DNA of 32,723 nt from Fuerstiella sp. (GCA_029245955.1 JAQWOH010000055.1:1-32723); one strand, 5' to 3'; counted from the first letter of the stretch, positions 7,741 to 17,849 are shown. Program-made: numbers and translations. Notes: generated by a model not told the origin, from the letters alone.

Positions 7741-8436
7741 ATGAAGATTACGCTGACGGCTATTCTGCTTCTGGCAGTGGTGACCACCGTTCCCTTTGGA
7801 AAGAGCGCCAGTGCCGGCGAGTGGGCTACGATCTTTAACGGCAGGGATATCGAAGGCTGGGAAAAGAAAGGCGGCGAAGCAACATATAAGGTCGAAGACG
7901 GGTGCATTGTTGGAACCACAAAACCACGCACGCCGAACACATTCCTCTGTCCACCGAAAAGCTACGGCGATTTTGAACTGACGTTCGACGTTCAATGTGA
8001 TGAGGCACTCAACTCGGGCGTACAGATTCGTTCAATTTCCAGCGCTGACGAAATCCCAGCCGGCCTGTCTGAAAAAGACGAAGAGAAGGCAAAGAAGAAG
8101 GCTGACGGGAAATCGCTTTTTGGGCCGCAGGTGGAAATTGCTGCAAACGGCAATGCCGCCGGTGTCTGGTTCGAAGGTGTCGGTGGCTGGCTGCTGGCTC
8201 CGAAACCCGAAGTCACGAATAAGGCCTATCAGAAAGACGACTGGAACGCCTATCGAGTTCTCACGAAGGGCGAGACGATCCAGGTGTGGGTCAACGGCAC
8301 AAAGATCTCCGACGGCAAAGACACCCGCACACACTTTACGAAAGGACGCCTCGGTTTCCAGGTCCATGGAGTTGGTCAGAAGACCGAACCGCTTTCCGTC
8401 CGCTGGAAAAACATCAGGATTCGTGACGTTGAGTAG
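7741..8436 (+). CDS. Secreted DUF1080 (3-keto-glycoside hydrolase-like) protein
   Basis: I take the start at ATG 7741, not the longer frame from 7687, because AAGGA lies 8 bases upstream and MKITLTAILLLAVVTT...SASA is a clean signal peptide. This gives 231 residues. The mature part is one DUF1080 jelly-roll: WATIFNGRDIEGW at the start, GDFELTFDVQCDEALNSGVQIRS in the core, WNAYRVLTKGETIQVWVNG, and RWKNIRIRDVE at the end. Families with this domain hydrolyse 3-keto-disaccharides or 3-keto-glycosides. A lysine-rich insert (EKDEEKAKKKADGK) sits between two core strands. It lies 188 bases after the sulfatase and 47 before the next gene, consistent with one functional unit. Confidence 0.9.
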   Translation: MKITLTAILLLAVVTTVPFGKSASAGEWATIFNGRDIEGWEKKGGEATYKVEDGCIVGTTKPRTPNTFLCPPKSYGDFELTFDVQCDEALNSGVQIRSISSADEIPAGLSEKDEEKAKKKADGKSLFGPQVEIAANGNAAGVWFEGVGGWLLAPKPEVTNKAYQKDDWNAYRVLTKGETIQVWVNGTKISDGKDTRTHFTKGRLGFQVHGVGQKTEPLSVRWKNIRIRDVE

Positions 8437-8483
8437 GATGAAATGGCTGGTGTCGCAACACGCGACTTAAGGAGTTGAAGTCA

Positions 8484-11453
8484 GTGTTAAATCGTTTATT
8501 TGTGATGCTGTTTTCCCTGGTGGTACCGGTACCTTCGCAGGCCGCCGAGTTCATCGTGGCGGATGGGCTGGCCGTCACACCCTTCGCCGTTGATGAGTTA
8601 TCTAACCCGTGCAGTATCGACGTCGACGATCGGGGCAGAGTGTGGGTCGGCGAAGCGGCGAATTATCGGAAGAAGATTCGGCCGGATGGCGATCGGATTC
8701 TGATTCTTGAGGATACCGACAAAGACGGTCGTGCCGATCTGACGAAAGTCTTCTATCAGAATGCGGACATCGACGGCGTGCATGGCGTTTGTGTTCTCGG
8801 CAACAGAGCCATTGTCTCGGCGCCCGACCGGATTCTGATCCTGACGGACACGGATGGCGACGACAAAGCGGATGAAAAAAAACTGCTGTTTATCGGCAAG
8901 GTGCTCCATCCGGTGCATGGTCAGCATGACCACGCGATTCACGCCGTGATGTTCGGACCGGACGGGCGGCTCTATTTCAACTTCGGGAACTTCAACGCCG
9001 AACTTCGTCGGGAAGATGGTTCCCTGGTGAAGGACATCTACGGCCTGCCCGTGAACAACAGTCGTCAGCCGTATCAGGAAGGCATGGTGATCCGCTGCGA
9101 ACCGGACGGCAGCCGTGTCGAGGTGCTCGGCCACAATTTTCGCAACAACTGGGAAGTGACGGTCGACTCGTTCGGGTCAATGTGGCAGTCGGACAATGAC
9201 AACGGGTCAAGCTCCTGCCGAGTCAACTTTGTGATGGAGCATGGGAATTACGGATATCGCGACGAACGAACCGGCGCAGACTACCGGACAAAGCGAACGA
9301 ACCTTGAACGCACAATGCAGCGGCAGATGTGGCATCAAAACGACCCTGGCGTGGTTCCGAACCTGCTGATTACCGGTTTCGGTGCGCCGACGGGAATTCT
9401 GCTCTACGAAGGCGACCTGCTGCCGAAACTGTTTCACGGGCAGATGATCCACGCAGAACCCGGACGCAATTCGGTGTGGGCGTTTCCCGCAGTACGCGAT
9501 GGAGCTGGCTATTCGGCAGAGATTGTGAATGTCGCTCGGAGTGAAGCTGATCGCGAATATCGGCCGTGCGATGTGTCCGTCGCGCCCGACGGATCGTTGT
9601 TCATTGCGGACTGGTACGATCCCGTCGACTGCTGCCATCGCACATTAAATGATGCCGGTCGGTTGTTTCGAGTTGCGCCGCAAGGGCATGTTTTTTCCCA
9701 TCCGAAGTACAAGTACGACTCGCCCGCAGACGCGGTTTCCGCGTTGCGCAGTCCGAACGTTGCCGCTCGTTACAAAGCGTGGGTCGCATTGCGTCGGATG
9801 GGTGCTGCCGCTCGACCTGCGATCGAGAAAATCGTGCAGCATTTAAATCCGCGTTTTCGTGCACGCGGGTTGTGGGTTTTGGCGGAGATCGCAAAGACTC
9901 CCGGGGTGGCGATTGAAATCGCTATGCGTGACGAATCAGACGACGTTCGCGCCCTCGCATTACGGATTGCCCGTCGACATCGGATTTCCGTCGAGCCTGT
10001 TGTCAGACGGCTGGTCAACGACATATCGGCTCTCGTACATCGCGAATGCGCGGTCTCGCTGCATCGACTCGAATCCGCGGATGTCGCGGAGCTGTGGAGT
10101 GAACTGGCGATGCAATACGACGGGAAAGACCGTTGGTATCTGGAAGCGCTCGGCATCGGCGAAGTCGGCAACGAGACCGAGTGCCTGAGGGCGTGGCGGA
10201 AGCGAATCGGAAAGAAATGGAAAGCCGCTGGTAATCGCGACATCGTCTGGCGTTCGCGTGCTCCCGAAGCCGTGACGCTGCTCGCCGAATTACTGCTGGA
10301 CTCTGACGTACCCGTGACGGAGCACGCGCGTCTGTTGCGGGCATTGGATTTTCATGACGGACAACACAAACAGATCGCATTGACCTCGCTGTTGATGTCG
10401 GATCCAAAACGCAATCCCGTCGTGTGGCTCGAGGCATTCCAACGAGTCAGTCCGGAATTCCTCGAAGCTCATCCCGACATCTCCGAACGGGCTGGTTCGG
10501 TATTACTCAGCAGTAAAGGTACGGTGACATTCGTTGATCTGGTGGCACGATTCAAGCGGCTTGACATGGTCAGCCATCTCATGGACATGGCAGCGAAAGC
10601 TCCGGAATCGGACGCCGGTATCAGAGCCGTCGCTCAAATCATCGCGTTCGAGGATTGGGATCCGATGTGGAAAGCTCTCGCCGATCCGACCCGGTCAGAG
10701 CCATTCATCACGGCACTTGGCTACGTCAACAGCGTGCATGCGAAAAACTATTTGACCGGCGTCGTGACCAACGAATCTCAGCCCGAAGCCATTCGATTGC
10801 TTGCGATTTCGGCGATGGGTAATTCGGGACTCCAGGCTCAGGAACTCCGGAGACTGGTTGAACAGAAGAAGCTGCCGCAGGAATTCATGGCCCCGGCAAT
10901 CCGTGCACTCACGTTGTCGCCGAATCCTGATACCCGGATGTTTGCAGCCAGTCAGCAGCACTTGATCATTTCAGCGAATGACCGATGGACGCTCGAAAAA
11001 CTGCTCGCCGGCCAACCGGACCCGACCCAAGGATTCGCGGCATTTCAAAAGGGCGGTTGCATCAAGTGTCACAAGATTGGAGATCAGGGTCGGGAGTTCG
11101 GACCGGACCTGTCCGCGATCGGTAAGAAGCTCACTGCAAAGCAGTTGTTCTCAGCCATTCTCAAGCCCAGCGAGACCATCAGTCTTGGCTACGAGAGCGT
11201 TTCCGTCCTCACGGACGATGGAAAACTCCAAAGCGGATTCGTCGTTAGCGAAACGAAAGACACACTGACTCTGCGCGTGCCCGGTGGCCTCACGAGTGAG
11301 ATTCCCAAAACGACGATCGAATTCCGAAAGCGTTCTAACGTTTCCCTGATGCCAAAGGGCATCGACGCGATCCTGTTACCGCAGGAAATCGTTGACGTCG
11401 TCGGCTGGCTAAGAACTCAACGTGTGGAAAAACCAGACGTGCCGCAGCAATAA
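8484..11453 (+). CDS. PVC-type propeller/HEAT/c-type cytochrome protein
   Basis: The GTG at 8484 is preferred over TTG at 8475 because AAGGAG sits 9 bases before it. This gives 989 residues with a signal peptide ending SQAAEF. The first 400 or so residues form a sorbosone/glucose-dehydrogenase-like beta-propeller with Ca-type loops (EDTDKDGRAD, TDTDGDDKAD) and a GADYRTKR-like segment. HEAT-like repeats follow (about 410-840). The C-terminal PVC heme domain has GGCIKCHKIG: C859-I-K-C862-H863 binds heme c covalently. It ends in a standard tail (LMPKGIDAILLPQEIVDVVGWL). The family is thought to oxidise sugars or alcohols and pass electrons to its own heme. It lies in the same run as the sulfatase and DUF1080 genes. 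Confidence 0.92.
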   Translation: MLNRLFVMLFSLVVPVPSQAAEFIVADGLAVTPFAVDELSNPCSIDVDDRGRVWVGEAANYRKKIRPDGDRILILEDTDKDGRADLTKVFYQNADIDGVHGVCVLGNRAIVSAPDRILILTDTDGDDKADEKKLLFIGKVLHPVHGQHDHAIHAVMFGPDGRLYFNFGNFNAELRREDGSLVKDIYGLPVNNSRQPYQEGMVIRCEPDGSRVEVLGHNFRNNWEVTVDSFGSMWQSDNDNGSSSCRVNFVMEHGNYGYRDERTGADYRTKRTNLERTMQRQMWHQNDPGVVPNLLITGFGAPTGILLYEGDLLPKLFHGQMIHAEPGRNSVWAFPAVRDGAGYSAEIVNVARSEADREYRPCDVSVAPDGSLFIADWYDPVDCCHRTLNDAGRLFRVAPQGHVFSHPKYKYDSPADAVSALRSPNVAARYKAWVALRRMGAAARPAIEKIVQHLNPRFRARGLWVLAEIAKTPGVAIEIAMRDESDDVRALALRIARRHRISVEPVVRRLVNDISALVHRECAVSLHRLESADVAELWSELAMQYDGKDRWYLEALGIGEVGNETECLRAWRKRIGKKWKAAGNRDIVWRSRAPEAVTLLAELLLDSDVPVTEHARLLRALDFHDGQHKQIALTSLLMSDPKRNPVVWLEAFQRVSPEFLEAHPDISERAGSVLLSSKGTVTFVDLVARFKRLDMVSHLMDMAAKAPESDAGIRAVAQIIAFEDWDPMWKALADPTRSEPFITALGYVNSVHAKNYLTGVVTNESQPEAIRLLAISAMGNSGLQAQELRRLVEQKKLPQEFMAPAIRALTLSPNPDTRMFAASQQHLIISANDRWTLEKLLAGQPDPTQGFAAFQKGGCIKCHKIGDQGREFGPDLSAIGKKLTAKQLFSAILKPSETISLGYESVSVLTDDGKLQSGFVVSETKDTLTLRVPGGLTSEIPKTTIEFRKRSNVSLMPKGIDAILLPQEIVDVVGWLRTQRVEKPDVPQQ

Positions 11454-11530
11454 AAACAATAGCAGGCGTCGTCTCACTAAGAATTTATTCGACGGTGAAC
11501 AACAGAATTATCAGCGGAGTGGAGCAGAAC

Positions 11531-14500
11531 ATGACCTTCAGGGATTTACTCGTTTGCATTCTCGTAGTGGCGGTTTGTGGCGGCGCGTCTGCCCAGGACA
11601 GCTATCACTGTACTGACGATGGGCTCGACCTGGATCTGATCCACTCGGATCCAGAAGCTTTCTATATCAGCATGGACATGGACCCGCGCGGCAACCTTTA
11701 TGTTGGCGGGCGCGATGCCGTGTATCTGTTTGAGGCAGACGGGGAAGGTGGATTCCAACCGCGCAGAACAATCACGACACTGCCGCAGCACACGTGGGCG
11801 TATTCGTTACAGGTGGCGGGTGATGATCTGTATGTGCTGACGGTCACGGCACTTTATCGATTGCCCAATGTGATTCGCGATCCCGGCAAGGTGACGTTCG
11901 AACGCCTGGTTTGGGGCATCCCCCTGGGGCACATCCACCAGGGACTTCATGGCATGAAGATGGGGCCGGATGGCTGTCTGTATCTCGCATTCGGCGATCC
12001 ACAGCCCGGCCCGTTTCGAAGCAGGACCAACCCGGGGCATGTGTGGCACTGGACGTTTCTGAGTGGACCGGACGCCAGAAAGATGCGGTGGACCGGAGTC
12101 GGTGGCGTCATTCGCTATGACCCGAAGTCGCACGAACTGATGACGATTTCGCAGGGTTTCCGCAATATCTGTGATCTTGATTTTGATGAATATTGGAACC
12201 TGTTTGGTAACGACAACGACCAGGAAGGCAGTGCGCTGCACTCGTTTGGACGCCTGACACACGTGACGGAAGGATCGCACTACCAGTGGTCCCGCGGGTG
12301 GCTCCAGGTAAAAGAGCCGTATCGCAACGATCTGATCAGGACAATCGACCCCGCATTGGGAAGATTCGTCCCGTTCGGTACGTGTTACTACAACGAACAT
12401 CACCTTGGTGACGCGTACAAGCGGTCCCTTTTTGTCGCGCGATGGGGTAGCCGGGAACTGGGGCAGTTTCCGCTGAGATCTCACGGCGCATCGTTCACGA
12501 GCAGCCAGAAAACAACTCTGGTTGGAAAAGGAACGGCGCGGCCCGTAGCGGTCTTCACAGGCAACGATGGTCGGCTGTTTGCCAGTGTCTGTTTCATGGA
12601 ACGCAATGAGGCGTCGCCCGTGAAGCAGACGGATCTCATTGTGATTTCGAATCCGAAAAATTCATTACAATCTCACGCCTATGACCCATCCACGGCGGAC
12701 ATCAGGACGCTCCTGGAAGAAATCGAATCGCCCTCGTGGAAGCGACGATTCAACGCCCATCGAGAACTCATTTCGCGTGACATGAACGGCGATGACCTCG
12801 TAACGGAGCGTTTCCTCAAGGCCACGGCAGGCAGTCCGGCCTGGTACTGCCTTGCGTGGCTTGCCGGCGGGCACAACGACGAACGAGTTGTCGCGGCGCT
12901 GACCCGAGCGCTGTCTTCAGCCGACGGCCGAACGGCCGGCACAGCTGCCGACATACTGCGTCGGTTTCACCAACTGAACGAGTCGCAGGTCACTTTGCTG
13001 CTCGGCAGTGAGTCGCCATCCTCGCAACTCGCCGGATTGCGTGCGGCAGATGGCCTGATTGCAAAGGTCAACGCAGGGCCGGGCGAATCCATCAGTGAAC
13101 TGGCGAAGAGCCGTGACAGTCTTGTTGGCCAGGCGGCACAGCGATGGCTCGGAAGAAACATGACCTGGCTGCAACTCGAACAACAATTTGATACCGGCGA
13201 CCTGCCGACCCGCCGCGTCGCACTCGCAGCGGCGATGTGGAAATGGAGCGACACGGTAGAGAACGGCACGATTCCCGAAGGCGTCACGCTTGCTGTAGCA
13301 GCAGATAAGTACCTCAGTGGTTTCCATTATGTGGACGATCCTATGTCAAACCTCAGGACGGAATCTGCGAAACACGGATTCAAAGTCGGGGGCCTTCCCA
13401 TGATGGACTGGTGGAAGCAGACGGCAGCGGCGAATCCTGACACTCCGGAATTCAAGATGATCGAGCGAATGATTACGCTGTCCATCCACGACATCGACGA
13501 CTCACACCGTAAGACAGCGGCTGTCTTCGCCAACACTCTGGGAATGAATGACCTGGCGGGACGAATTCCGGGGCTTGCTCAAACCCGATCGATAAAAGCC
13601 GACATCGCCAGGGGTGCGAAACTATCGGCCAACAAGGCGATGCCGCCAGCTTACCAGGCGATTGACTGGACGACGGCATGGAAGGAGGGAGATCTGCGAA
13701 CCGGTGCCGCGATCTTCAGAAAACGATGTATCGCGTGTCACGATTCCGGCCAGGGAGGCGGCGTCATCGGGCCTTCGCTGGCGGGCGTCGCAAAGCGATT
13801 CAGGCCTCAGTACCTGGCTCAGTCAGTTGCCGCTCCGAGCAAGGATGTCTCGCCGAACTTTCAGTCATGGGCGATCGTTCAGAACAACGGCAAAGTGCTG
13901 CTGGGATTCCTTGCAGGCGAAGATGAGAACCGCGTCACGCTGCAGATGATGGACGGAAGTCTGAAAGCGGTCGAAAAGGCGACCATCGAAGAAAAAGCAC
14001 CCAGCGGGACGTCATTGATGCCAGTGGGATTGATCAGCGGCCCCGCTGACCTGAAGCATGTCGTTCGATATTTGATGTCACTGAAGACCAGCGGCAGCGG
14101 ATCTGCCGGCGATTTCATTGACCTGTTTGCCGGCGGTGACCTGAAGGAACAATTCCAGACGACGGGCAACTGGACGCTCAGCAAAGAGGGCGTTGCTCAT
14201 CTGCAGCCTCGCAAAGGGGAAACCGACTGGAAGCGATACGGCGACTACCTCTGGTTGAAGAACGCATACAAAGATTTCCAGTGCGAATTTGAATACAGGC
14301 ACGAGAAAGGCGGCAACAGCGGGTTCTACTTCAACGTCCCTGATCGGCAGCAGGCTGTCGGGGCAGTTGTGGAAGTGCAGATTCGCGATTCCGCCGGAGT
14401 TGAGAAGCTCGATGCACATTCCGTTACCGGTGGCGTCCTGCCGGGAATCGCTCCGAGGGCCAACGCCACGAAGCCTGCTGGCGAGTGGAACCACATGAGC

Positions 14501-17500
14501 GTAACGAGCATCGGTGAAGAGATCACCGTCAGGCTCAATGGTGTGCTGGTTAACAACGTCAGTCTGTCACACCCGCGATTGTCGACGAAAGCGAAGCAGG
14601 GATTCATCGGATTCCAGGACCACGGCCTGCCGTTCTGGTTGCGCAACGTCCGGATTCGTGAGATTGTGGGTTCCCCTGTCGCCTCCACGCCGGAAGCACC
14701 TCAAGAACCCGCCGTGAAGAGTGTTGACGGCCCGATCAATCCGGGCATTGCCAACCCCTTCGAATTTTCAGTTACTGAGGCGAAATTTGTACGAGTGCAG
14801 ATCACTGATACGAATCACGGGCAACCCTGCATCGACGAACTGGAAGTCTACGGTCCCGATTCGCCAAAGAATCTCGCCTTGCATTCGAACGGTGGAAAAG
14901 CAACAGCATCCTCACTGCTGCCAGGGTACGACCGCCACAAAATCGAGTTCCTCAACGACGGGAAATACGGAAACGACCGTAGCTGGATCTCGGCCAACAA
15001 GACAGGCTGGGCTCAGATCGAGCTGTCGGAGAGCGCAAAGATCAATCGGATCGTGCTCTCACGAGATCGCGGCAGGAAGCTGAGGGACCGAACTCCCACA
15101 GCGTTCGACATTCTTGTCTCCAGCGATGGCAAGGCGTGGAAAATGCTGAAACAGGTACGACCGACGCCTCAAACCAAATCCGGGTCGCGGAAACCTGCTG
15201 CGGACAGTCCCGCACAGTCAAACAGCAGGGCGGTGAAGCCGCGAAATGGCCGAGCGGAAAGTCTGCCGAACATTCTCTGGATCACTGTCGAGGACATGAG
15301 CCCGACACTCGGATGCTACGGAGACCGCTTCGCCAGGACTCCCAGCCTGGACGCGTTCGCGAAGGAGAGCATCCTTTATACCAACGCTTTCGCCGTCTCC
15401 CCGGTGTGTTCGCCATCACGATCGACCCTGATCACCGGGATGTACAACGCCAGCATGGGGACCCACCAGATGCGATCGTCCAACCGTCTTCCGACCGGAG
15501 TAGAAGGCTTTCCGTCTCTGCTTCGGAAAGCCGGTTACTACACGTCGAACAACGTTAAGACCGACTATAACTGTGCGGAAAATAAACGACTCGTCGAGGA
15601 GTCGTGGAACCTCTCGTCAGCCGAAGCACACTGGAAAGACCGGGAGAGTGGCCAGCCGTTCTTCGCGGTCTTCAACGACATGACGACACACCAGTCACGT
15701 ACCATGGTCTGGCCCTATGCTGTTTTTCAGAAACACGTCCAGTCCCGTCTTTCGAAGCACCAGATCAGCGATCCCGAAGCCGTCCCGCTACCACCTTACT
15801 ACCCGGACACTCCGGTTGTACGCAGGACGGTGGCCCGGTTTTACGACTGCGTCTCTGTTATGGATCAGAACGTTCAGCGACTGCTCGATCAGTTGGAAGA
15901 GGACGGACTCGCCGACGACACGATTGTGTTCTTCTATTCCGATCACGGCTCCGGCATGCCACGGCACAAGCGTCTCCTCCTTGATTCAGGAATGCGAGTC
16001 GCCCTCATGGTTCGTTTTCCCCAAAAATACCAACACCTCGCTCCCGCACCACCCGGCACACAACTGGATCGGCTCGTGAGCTTCGTCGATTTCCCGCCAA
16101 CGGTCTTAAATCTGACCGGCCAGCACACTCCGGACTACATGCAGGGACTTCCTTTCCTGGGCCCGGGTTCGGAAACTGAACGCGAGACGGTCTATGGTAC
16201 GCGGGATCGAGTCGATGAGGTCATGGAGACGGCTCGATCCGTGCGTGACAAACGATTTCTCTACGTCCGAAACTACATGCCCCATCTGTCTTACAACCAG
16301 CCCAGCGTATTCTCCGATCTGGGCGAGATCAGGAACGACATCACCCGTTCGGCAAAAACCAATCTCGCCGTTCTCACTGCTCCACAGCGGGCCTATGCTG
16401 GTCCTCGCAAACCAGTTGAGGAATTCTACGACTGCGTCGCCGATCCCGATAACATTGTCAACCTTCTTGCCGGCGAGCTCAGTTCCGGCCAGCAGGCTGC
16501 CCTCGAACGCCTGCGCAGAGCCTACACCAGAATGCGTAGCGAAATTCTGGATGTCGGCGCTCTTCCGGAATCCGTGATGCGCGACCATGTTCGCGCAGAG
16601 GGAGCGCCCATCCGCGACATTCTTGAGGGGAAAACCAGTCACGCACCTGATCTCGATGCCGCATGGGCAGCCGCCGATCTGGTGGGGAAACAAAGCCGGG
16701 ACTTACTTGTTAAAGCCGTGGGGAGCCCAAACGCCGCAGATCGCTACTGGGCGTTTGTCGCCATGAGGGTCGATTTCGTGGACGATTCCGCGCTCCATGA
16801 CCTGGCAGCCAGCCACCTTACAGACATCGCAGCCGATGTCCGAATTGAAGCAGCGTCCTGGCTTGCCGAATCCTCAAATCAATATCGCAACCGCGCCCTC
16901 CAATGCCTCATTGGCGACACCGAGCTTGACGACTGGTGGAGCGCACTGCGGGCCTGCCGGGCGATTGAGCTATTGGGACCGAAAGCCGAATCCTTGCTTC
17001 CCCGGATGAAGGAGCTCTACGCGAAACACCGCAGACAGCCGGGCGATCCGAGTTTCTTCCTGGCTTTCTCGTCGGGAGCTTTTCTCGGACACTTCGGCGC
17101 TCAGACGATCCCCTGGGATTTTACTCCGGGAGCCGCTGTCTTTTCCGCCGATCCCGATAAGAAGAAAGCACCAGCAGACGACGAGACCGGATTCACCCCA
17201 ATGTTCAACGGAACGGATCTCGACCAGTGGGATTACCGCAGGGGCGCATGGGAGGCTGCAGACGGCACCATTTCCTGTACCGGGACTGAGAAGACGCGGA
17301 ACTGGATCATTTGGCGCGGAGGCACTCCTTCCGACTTTGTCCTCCGCCTGGACTTCAAATACGAAGCGGGCAACTCCGGCGTGCAGGTCCGCAGCGATGA
17401 CCTGGGCGATCACCAGGTCTGCGGCTATCAGGTCGAGGTTGCCGCACAAAAGGTGATGGGCCTCTGGCACCATTCTCTGCTGGCGAAGGATGATCCTTCC

Positions 17501-17821
17501 AAAGAGGCGCGACACCTGATGGCGACTGCAGGGCAGGAAGTTGTGATCACCACCGACGGAAAAAAGGCCGTCACGCAGGTTGCCACCAAAGAAGAAATCG
17601 TGGCGCACTGCCACACACAAGGCTGGAACAGTCTGGAAGTCATCGCAGAGGGCAACACTCTTACCCAGAAGATCAACGGCATGGTCTTCTCCAGAATCAG
17701 TGACGATGACAGACGGATGTCGCGCAGGAAGGGTGTGATCGCCCTGCAGGATCACGGAAAAGGCTGCCAGGTCGCCTTTCGAAACATCCGCATCAGACAG
17801 CTGTCACGTGAAGGAAAGTAA
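11531..17821 (+). CDS. Giant fusion: propeller-HEAT-cytochrome c-DUF1080-discoidin-sulfatase-HEAT-DUF1080
   Basis: One uninterrupted 2096-residue frame. I start at ATG 11531, which has GGAG upstream and the signal peptide MTFRDLLVCILVVAVCGGASA; GTG 11495 is less likely. Visible modules are: beta-propeller (about 20-390), HEAT-like repeats (about 400-690), a PVC heme domain with C733-I-A-C736-H737, a DUF1080 domain (861-1045) and an F5/8-type discoidin-like domain (about 1067-1207). After a low-complexity linker there is a full sulfatase (from 1246, PNILWITVEDMSPTLGC; signature C1293-S-P-S-R1297; second metal site YSDHGSG), then HEAT-like helices (about 1700-1860) and a second DUF1080 domain (1888-2090). 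Each module is normally a separate protein. It would combine desulfation, keto-glycoside cleavage, sugar binding and electron transfer outside the cytoplasm. The sulfatase lacks the tandem DD metal pair, having ED. Confidence 0.9.
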   Translation: MTFRDLLVCILVVAVCGGASAQDSYHCTDDGLDLDLIHSDPEAFYISMDMDPRGNLYVGGRDAVYLFEADGEGGFQPRRTITTLPQHTWAYSLQVAGDDLYVLTVTALYRLPNVIRDPGKVTFERLVWGIPLGHIHQGLHGMKMGPDGCLYLAFGDPQPGPFRSRTNPGHVWHWTFLSGPDARKMRWTGVGGVIRYDPKSHELMTISQGFRNICDLDFDEYWNLFGNDNDQEGSALHSFGRLTHVTEGSHYQWSRGWLQVKEPYRNDLIRTIDPALGRFVPFGTCYYNEHHLGDAYKRSLFVARWGSRELGQFPLRSHGASFTSSQKTTLVGKGTARPVAVFTGNDGRLFASVCFMERNEASPVKQTDLIVISNPKNSLQSHAYDPSTADIRTLLEEIESPSWKRRFNAHRELISRDMNGDDLVTERFLKATAGSPAWYCLAWLAGGHNDERVVAALTRALSSADGRTAGTAADILRRFHQLNESQVTLLLGSESPSSQLAGLRAADGLIAKVNAGPGESISELAKSRDSLVGQAAQRWLGRNMTWLQLEQQFDTGDLPTRRVALAAAMWKWSDTVENGTIPEGVTLAVAADKYLSGFHYVDDPMSNLRTESAKHGFKVGGLPMMDWWKQTAAANPDTPEFKMIERMITLSIHDIDDSHRKTAAVFANTLGMNDLAGRIPGLAQTRSIKADIARGAKLSANKAMPPAYQAIDWTTAWKEGDLRTGAAIFRKRCIACHDSGQGGGVIGPSLAGVAKRFRPQYLAQSVAAPSKDVSPNFQSWAIVQNNGKVLLGFLAGEDENRVTLQMMDGSLKAVEKATIEEKAPSGTSLMPVGLISGPADLKHVVRYLMSLKTSGSGSAGDFIDLFAGGDLKEQFQTTGNWTLSKEGVAHLQPRKGETDWKRYGDYLWLKNAYKDFQCEFEYRHEKGGNSGFYFNVPDRQQAVGAVVEVQIRDSAGVEKLDAHSVTGGVLPGIAPRANATKPAGEWNHMSVTSIGEEITVRLNGVLVNNVSLSHPRLSTKAKQGFIGFQDHGLPFWLRNVRIREIVGSPVASTPEAPQEPAVKSVDGPINPGIANPFEFSVTEAKFVRVQITDTNHGQPCIDELEVYGPDSPKNLALHSNGGKATASSLLPGYDRHKIEFLNDGKYGNDRSWISANKTGWAQIELSESAKINRIVLSRDRGRKLRDRTPTAFDILVSSDGKAWKMLKQVRPTPQTKSGSRKPAADSPAQSNSRAVKPRNGRAESLPNILWITVEDMSPTLGCYGDRFARTPSLDAFAKESILYTNAFAVSPVCSPSRSTLITGMYNASMGTHQMRSSNRLPTGVEGFPSLLRKAGYYTSNNVKTDYNCAENKRLVEESWNLSSAEAHWKDRESGQPFFAVFNDMTTHQSRTMVWPYAVFQKHVQSRLSKHQISDPEAVPLPPYYPDTPVVRRTVARFYDCVSVMDQNVQRLLDQLEEDGLADDTIVFFYSDHGSGMPRHKRLLLDSGMRVALMVRFPQKYQHLAPAPPGTQLDRLVSFVDFPPTVLNLTGQHTPDYMQGLPFLGPGSETERETVYGTRDRVDEVMETARSVRDKRFLYVRNYMPHLSYNQPSVFSDLGEIRNDITRSAKTNLAVLTAPQRAYAGPRKPVEEFYDCVADPDNIVNLLAGELSSGQQAALERLRRAYTRMRSEILDVGALPESVMRDHVRAEGAPIRDILEGKTSHAPDLDAAWAAADLVGKQSRDLLVKAVGSPNAADRYWAFVAMRVDFVDDSALHDLAASHLTDIAADVRIEAASWLAESSNQYRNRALQCLIGDTELDDWWSALRACRAIELLGPKAESLLPRMKELYAKHRRQPGDPSFFLAFSSGAFLGHFGAQTIPWDFTPGAAVFSADPDKKKAPADDETGFTPMFNGTDLDQWDYRRGAWEAADGTISCTGTEKTRNWIIWRGGTPSDFVLRLDFKYEAGNSGVQVRSDDLGDHQVCGYQVEVAAQKVMGLWHHSLLAKDDPSKEARHLMATAGQEVVITTDGKKAVTQVATKEEIVAHCHTQGWNSLEVIAEGNTLTQKINGMVFSRISDDDRRMSRRKGVIALQDHGKGCQVAFRNIRIRQLSREGK

Positions 17822-17823
17822 AG

Positions 17824-17849
17824 GGACCAGCTCGCCTTAAGGCCGGTCC
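17824..17849 (+). terminator. Weak hairpin after the fusion gene
   Basis: GGACC (17824-17828) pairs with GGTCC (17845-17849) around an inner palindrome GCCTTAAGGC (17834-17843). It begins 2 bases after the stop codon. There is no T-run, so it is at most a weak or processing hairpin. Confidence 0.25.

Noticed and set aside
16970..17755. 261-codon minus-strand frame opposite the fusion gene
   Set aside because: The plus-strand frame is clearly coding (second DUF1080); the antisense translation shows no domain or start context.
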